Made by a program: the position numbers and the translations under genes. Positions 60,401-64,000 of a stretch of DNA of 64,000 nucleotides are shown here, piece by piece. Position 1 is the first letter of the stretch; every line of letters begins with the position of its first letter. Under the pieces are notes generated by a model. That model was not told the DNA's origin, did not search any database, and saw only the letters and a program-made list of their open reading frames with translations. The DNA comes from Apostichopus japonicus (Eukaryota; Echinodermata; Holothuroidea; Aspidochirotida; Stichopodidae), in assembly GCF_037975245.1 (NCBI RefSeq), contig NC_092582.1, positions 15,021,077 through 15,085,076 of the forward strand. Reading direction: 5' to 3'.

Positions 60401-63400
60401 CAAGCACAAGCACTGTTGTGGAGTGCATCCTTAGGTTCAAATGTGTGGAAGAGGCGGTAAATGTAGACAGATATACCTTTCCCTCTTTCAAAAGTGTGTG
60501 TGGAGGGGGGGGGGGAGGGGGAACCTTCCCTTCCTTTTGCTAAATATGTGTACCGTTATCTTTCCCGACTATCATCTACATTTCTTCCTCCATTTGTCTA
60601 CTTGGCTGTCATTGAGATAGATCACACATATTGTTAATGCATTTAATTGTTCTTACCCAGCGTTATCTTTGCAGGCTGCCATCTAGTGTTCTTTCTTTGC
60701 TGATCTGTTTCTTTGACTGCAGCTTCAATGTCAGACTGCTTGACCTTCATTGACACCGAATCCTTCTTCGTCAACTGCTCTCTGTCCCATTCCTGAGTAG
60801 ATAACATATTGAAGATATGAATAATGAAAAATACCGAAGAAAGTGTTCAGATCGTAGTGTGTAATATTCATTACGGTAATGTTATTGTCACATCAACTGC
60901 ACCTCCCACTCCCTCCCCACCCCCCCCCTCCTTGGCCACCCATCAAGGCAATTGCTCTCCTAACCCAGCCAAGTCAGTGTCCTTTATCAGGGACCAATTT
61001 TAACAACATGAAGAAAAAAATATGTTGTTGTTTTATACCTTCACTTTCTCAATGTGGCTATCAGATCGACAATGGACATCTTTAGCTGTGATTTCACTGT
61101 TATAAAACTTTGAACAAAGCTTGCAAAAGTAACCAGAGACTGGAAGCACAAATGCAACTCCTGTAAAAGAGATACCAAGGGAAAAGAACTCTATCATTAA
61201 GTGATCAAGTGGCATTGCTACAACATGTTTATTTTCCTACATTTTTGTGCTTTGCATAAATCGTAGCTATCTTCAAGCTTCTTCAAGTGTGAAAACAATG
61301 TCGCAAACAATACTTGCTTTGTCACAATTTTTAACAGAAAAAAAATGAAGCGATGGTGGATGTTCAAATAACTTTCAGGAAATTTGAAAAATCAATTTAA
61401 ATGTCACAAAATTTATATCAAAATTTTGATGGACTGCTCTTAGAATGATTTGACAGATTGTTTTAGTTACACTATCAAGCCATATAACTGAAGACTTTCA
61501 ATGCAGAGCACATCCTATCAATATATTTCAACCATTAACATCATGAGATTATAGTACTTTCCCAAATCAACAAACATTTTTCAACAACTGAATGGAATAC
61601 AGCAGTCACTGTTTGATCATTACTTTTGCCCAAAGAATTATGGGGCCAGAGGAGGTGGGGGGGGGGGGGGAGGAAGGATGATTGGATGGTGGAGGTGGGG
61701 AAGAAAAGAGGGGAGATTTAGAGGGAGGACTAGGAACACATAACTTACCCATTGGTTCTGCATCACCTCTTTCCCTGGGTTTAGACTGATTATACCAGTA
61801 ATACTCTAACCAAGAATTCCCATACCTCTGCTTCAGGAATGTCTCCCTCTGCAATGGCATAAAGAACAACAGTGTCTTTCAGAGAACAATGCATACGTAA
61901 TAACAACAGGATACACTGTTCAATATAGATGGACTACATTACCAAAGATCTTTGTACATGATAAAAAGGTGTTATGGTTTAATACAAAACATCCATGGTT
62001 ATGCCATGCCTCTGACTAGTAGGGAATATCAAGCTGTGATGTTTAAGTTTTAAAATATCATCAATCCATACCCCCAGCCTGCCCCCTCCATTTACTGTTT
62101 ACTACACAATGCACTATACTGATAATTGAATTACTTAAATGAATTAAATAATTGAATTATTATTCTTGCTATGATATCTAATACTTTTATGTTTATATTA
62201 TATTTGCATATAATTGTATATTATTACTATTATAAGTTTAAAAAACAAAACTTACTTTTTGATGACCCTCGGATTTTAAATGGTTCTGTAACCGATCCTT
62301 GAGCATAAAGAATCGTCCACATGGTTTACACTCCTGTAGACCTGCACTTCTTTCCTGCGAAAAAACAGAATAGCGAAGAAAAGTGATAAATGAAATAAAC
62401 CAATAGTAAGAACTGATACCTGATATTCCAAACGTTTGGCTAGGTGACCCCACTTTTCCTTTTCATCACCTTGGTGACTCTCCAGTGTTGGATCTTGTGC
62501 CCAGGGAAGAAGTCTACGGGGTCCAGGTATCCCTCACCCACTGGAGAAAATGTTTCATGATTAAGGCTGTTTAGTTGCAAAGTGGTGTTATATTTTGAAA
62601 CTTTTGATGTAGTTTACATTCAAAGAGTTTTTAAAAATTTTGTTTCCACAAATTCAGCAATTTCTTCTGAGCGTATTGGCAACCTTACAAAATTGCTTGG
62701 TGAGCCTAAACAGAGTTGCCACCCCTACTTTGAATATACCAGGGTCCTACAATGCAGTGAGAGGTGTATTTTAATGGTGATGAGCAATCCAAAGTTCTCC
62801 AAACAGCCATATTGTGCCCTTCAAGGTTTCTACCAAACTGCAATATCCACTGCAAAGTTCAGCAAAAGTCATGTTTGGTACATGCAATAATAGCATGATG
62901 TGGCCTGACAGTTTGATCCTAGCAGGATACAATGGAAATGTATACTGTTTAGCACATTTTAATTTTTAACTACTTAACTGATTGATTGATTGATTGAGAT
63001 ATCCCAGCTAAGCAGGATGCAAAAATGCATTGTGGTTTCGATGATGTAACATGAGCAGTTTTCTTCATGATTCTGACGTAATTTACAGTGAGGATTACAA
63101 GGTTTTCACAATTTGACCCCTGGTGACCCCACATGACCTTTGCCCTCCACCAACAATAATAGCCTTCTTTTAAACAAGGTGGTACTTCTACACACTAAAT
63201 ATGAGGTCTGCCCATGATTCCCTTCTTGAGATATCGTGTTTACAAGGTTTTCACAATTTGACCCCAAGTGACCTTTGACCCACTGATTGATTGATTGATT
63301 GAGATATCCCAGCTAATAAAAATGTGACTTGATCATGTACTTTTATTGCTCTGTACTGACAGACCACAGTTAAGATGGTTTACCTTGATTCCAAGTGTGG

Positions 63401-63468
63401 AAGGCTCTGTGTCTTGTCCTCCAGAGGCCTTGTCTCCAGCTTGTGTCCTTCCAATCGAGAATGAGACC
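57405..63468 (-). CDS. Matrin-type zinc-finger, long charged-helix protein (ZNF318/CIZ1-like), 5' end not resolved
   Basis: Probably a nuclear, RNA- or chromatin-associated protein. Exons read on the minus strand: 63468-63384 (tentative), 62532-62420 (tentative frame), 62354-62256, 61848-61749, 61160-61039, 60792-60657 and 59890-57405. The exon at 62354 encodes a C2H2 finger (CKPCGRFFMLKDRLQNHLKS, then EGHQK), and the exon at 61160 a U1/matrin-type finger (GYFCKLCSKFYNS, then HCRSDSH). The last exon (about 828 residues) starts DTSTIFLVDSDEENES, has EEGELSERD, then several hundred residues dominated by Glu/Arg/Lys/Gln with an octad repeat region, an acidic stretch (GYDDDDGSLSGGDWD) and a basic RG-rich tail (RGKRG-type, ending RRGTARRGR). 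The finger region resembles ZNF318, CIZ1 and matrin-3 fingers, but the orthologue is not certain. The first exons lie further upstream, probably beyond 64000. Confidence 0.82.
58347..58731 (-). repeat. 24-bp / 96-bp higher-order repeat in the zinc-finger gene's last exon
   Basis: The unit encodes 8 residues of the type QARREQEM. Four variants (QARREQEM, QARKQQEM, QVRRDQEM, QLRQEQEM) recur in that order about three times as a 32-residue block, with more diverged units on both sides and a 3-residue QEM insertion in the middle block. The long leucine-rich frames on the opposite strand here are shadows of this repeat. Confidence 0.92.
62975..63310. repeat. Duplicated intronic repeat blocks
   Basis: TTGATTGAGATATCCCAGCT occurs at about 62988-63010 and 63294-63315. 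ACAAGGTTTTCACAATTTGA followed by CCCC occurs at about 63098 and 63241, each followed by GTGACC/TGACCTTTG-type sequence. This looks like two copies of a dispersed repeat. Confidence 0.6.
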
Positions 63469-63484
63469 CTGCAACAATACAGAG

Positions 63485-64000
63485 TGATTTGATTTGATTG
63501 ATGGACCGATTTGATTGATTTATGTCGGATTTGATTGACTCGATTGAATAGAGTAACTGACTGATGGATCCGTTTGATAATTTCATTGGATTTGATTATT
63601 TTGCAAACTGATTGATTGATTTGTTTGATGACTAGATTGATTTATTTGATTAACTGACTGAATGAATAATTTAAAAACTTGACTGACTGCTTGACTGAAC
63701 CGTTCTTCAGGTTCGAAGTACTCAACTTACAAAAAGAAGGAAACACTTGGATTCCAATCATTACAACACAAGTGGTAAGGACAACACGATAAGGCTTACT
63801 AATCAATAAAGCTAACAATGTCAGGCCTCAAAATTTGGGCTACTAACTGGCTAAATGTCGGTGGTTTCTGCCATTTGAGGATAAATGCACTGACAATTTT
63901 CTGCCAGTAGACATTAAGAACTCAAACAAACAGTACATCGATATTAACAATCATCAGTCAAAGAATCGGCATGATTACCATACCTAACATAAGCCCTGTA
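63485..64000. other. GATT/TGAC-rich satellite and window edge, no exon recognised
   Basis: Between about 63485 and 63700 there are many TTGATTGA/TTTGATT and GACTGACT-like short repeats. Beyond it I see no exon, although the 5' part of the zinc-finger gene should continue in this direction. Confidence 0.5.

Noticed and set aside
1-64000. Prokaryotic-style operons, riboswitches or replication origins
   Set aside because: The sequence is clearly intron-bearing animal DNA; no such element was seen.

Overview
The window is eukaryotic nuclear DNA: AT-rich by eye, with short exons, GT-AG introns often of several kilobases, microsatellites and many small DNA transposons and tRNA-derived SINEs. The genes are animal genes (a NEK6/7 kinase, POMT1, a DUF1295 membrane protein and a matrin-type zinc-finger protein). 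The single pre-duplication-like NEK6/7 and the repeat types suggest a marine invertebrate, plausibly an echinoderm such as a sea cucumber. That placement is inference; no marker in the window proves it.

Layout. (1) 1-2.9 kb: upstream DNA with a TTAA-flanked MITE. (2) 2.98-22.18 kb, + strand: a complete NEK6/7 kinase gene of eight coding exons. Two of them, at 18323-18436 and 19020-19130, are tandem duplicates encoding alternative versions of the same kinase C-lobe segment. Its first intron carries a 2.6-kb DNA transposon with short terminal inverted repeats, eight identical copies of a 15-bp motif around a broken transposase-like reading frame. (3) 22.2-30.4 kb: no gene seen, with a SINE. (4) 30.75-43.8 kb, - strand: POMT1, protein O-mannosyltransferase 1. 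Its last coding exon is followed 10 bp later by a second copy of the MITE, and the acceptor of its third coding exon lies in a six-copy 56-bp tandem array. (5) 44-47.8 kb: a 1.57-kb fold-back element and a smaller hairpin element between POMT1 and the next gene. (6) 47.87-52.87 kb, + strand: a five-exon DUF1295 / steroid-5-alpha-reductase-like membrane protein, head-to-head with POMT1, with a hAT-type MITE in intron 2. (7) 52.9-57.4 kb: intergenic, with tRNA-like SINE pieces. (8) 57.4-63.5 kb, - strand, running towards or past the window edge: a matrin-type zinc-finger protein with a very long charged helical C-terminal exon built of 8-residue repeats.

The four genes do not form a pathway. 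POMT1 acts in the ER membrane on alpha-dystroglycan-type O-mannosylation, the NEK kinase acts in mitosis and the cytoplasm, the zinc-finger protein is probably nuclear, and the DUF1295 protein is a membrane protein of unknown substrate. The most notable items are the duplicated NEK exon pair, the transposon with the eight-fold motif, and the amplified POMT1 splice acceptor. All exon boundaries were read by eye from splice signals, reading phase and similarity to family members recalled from memory; no alignment or transcript data were available.
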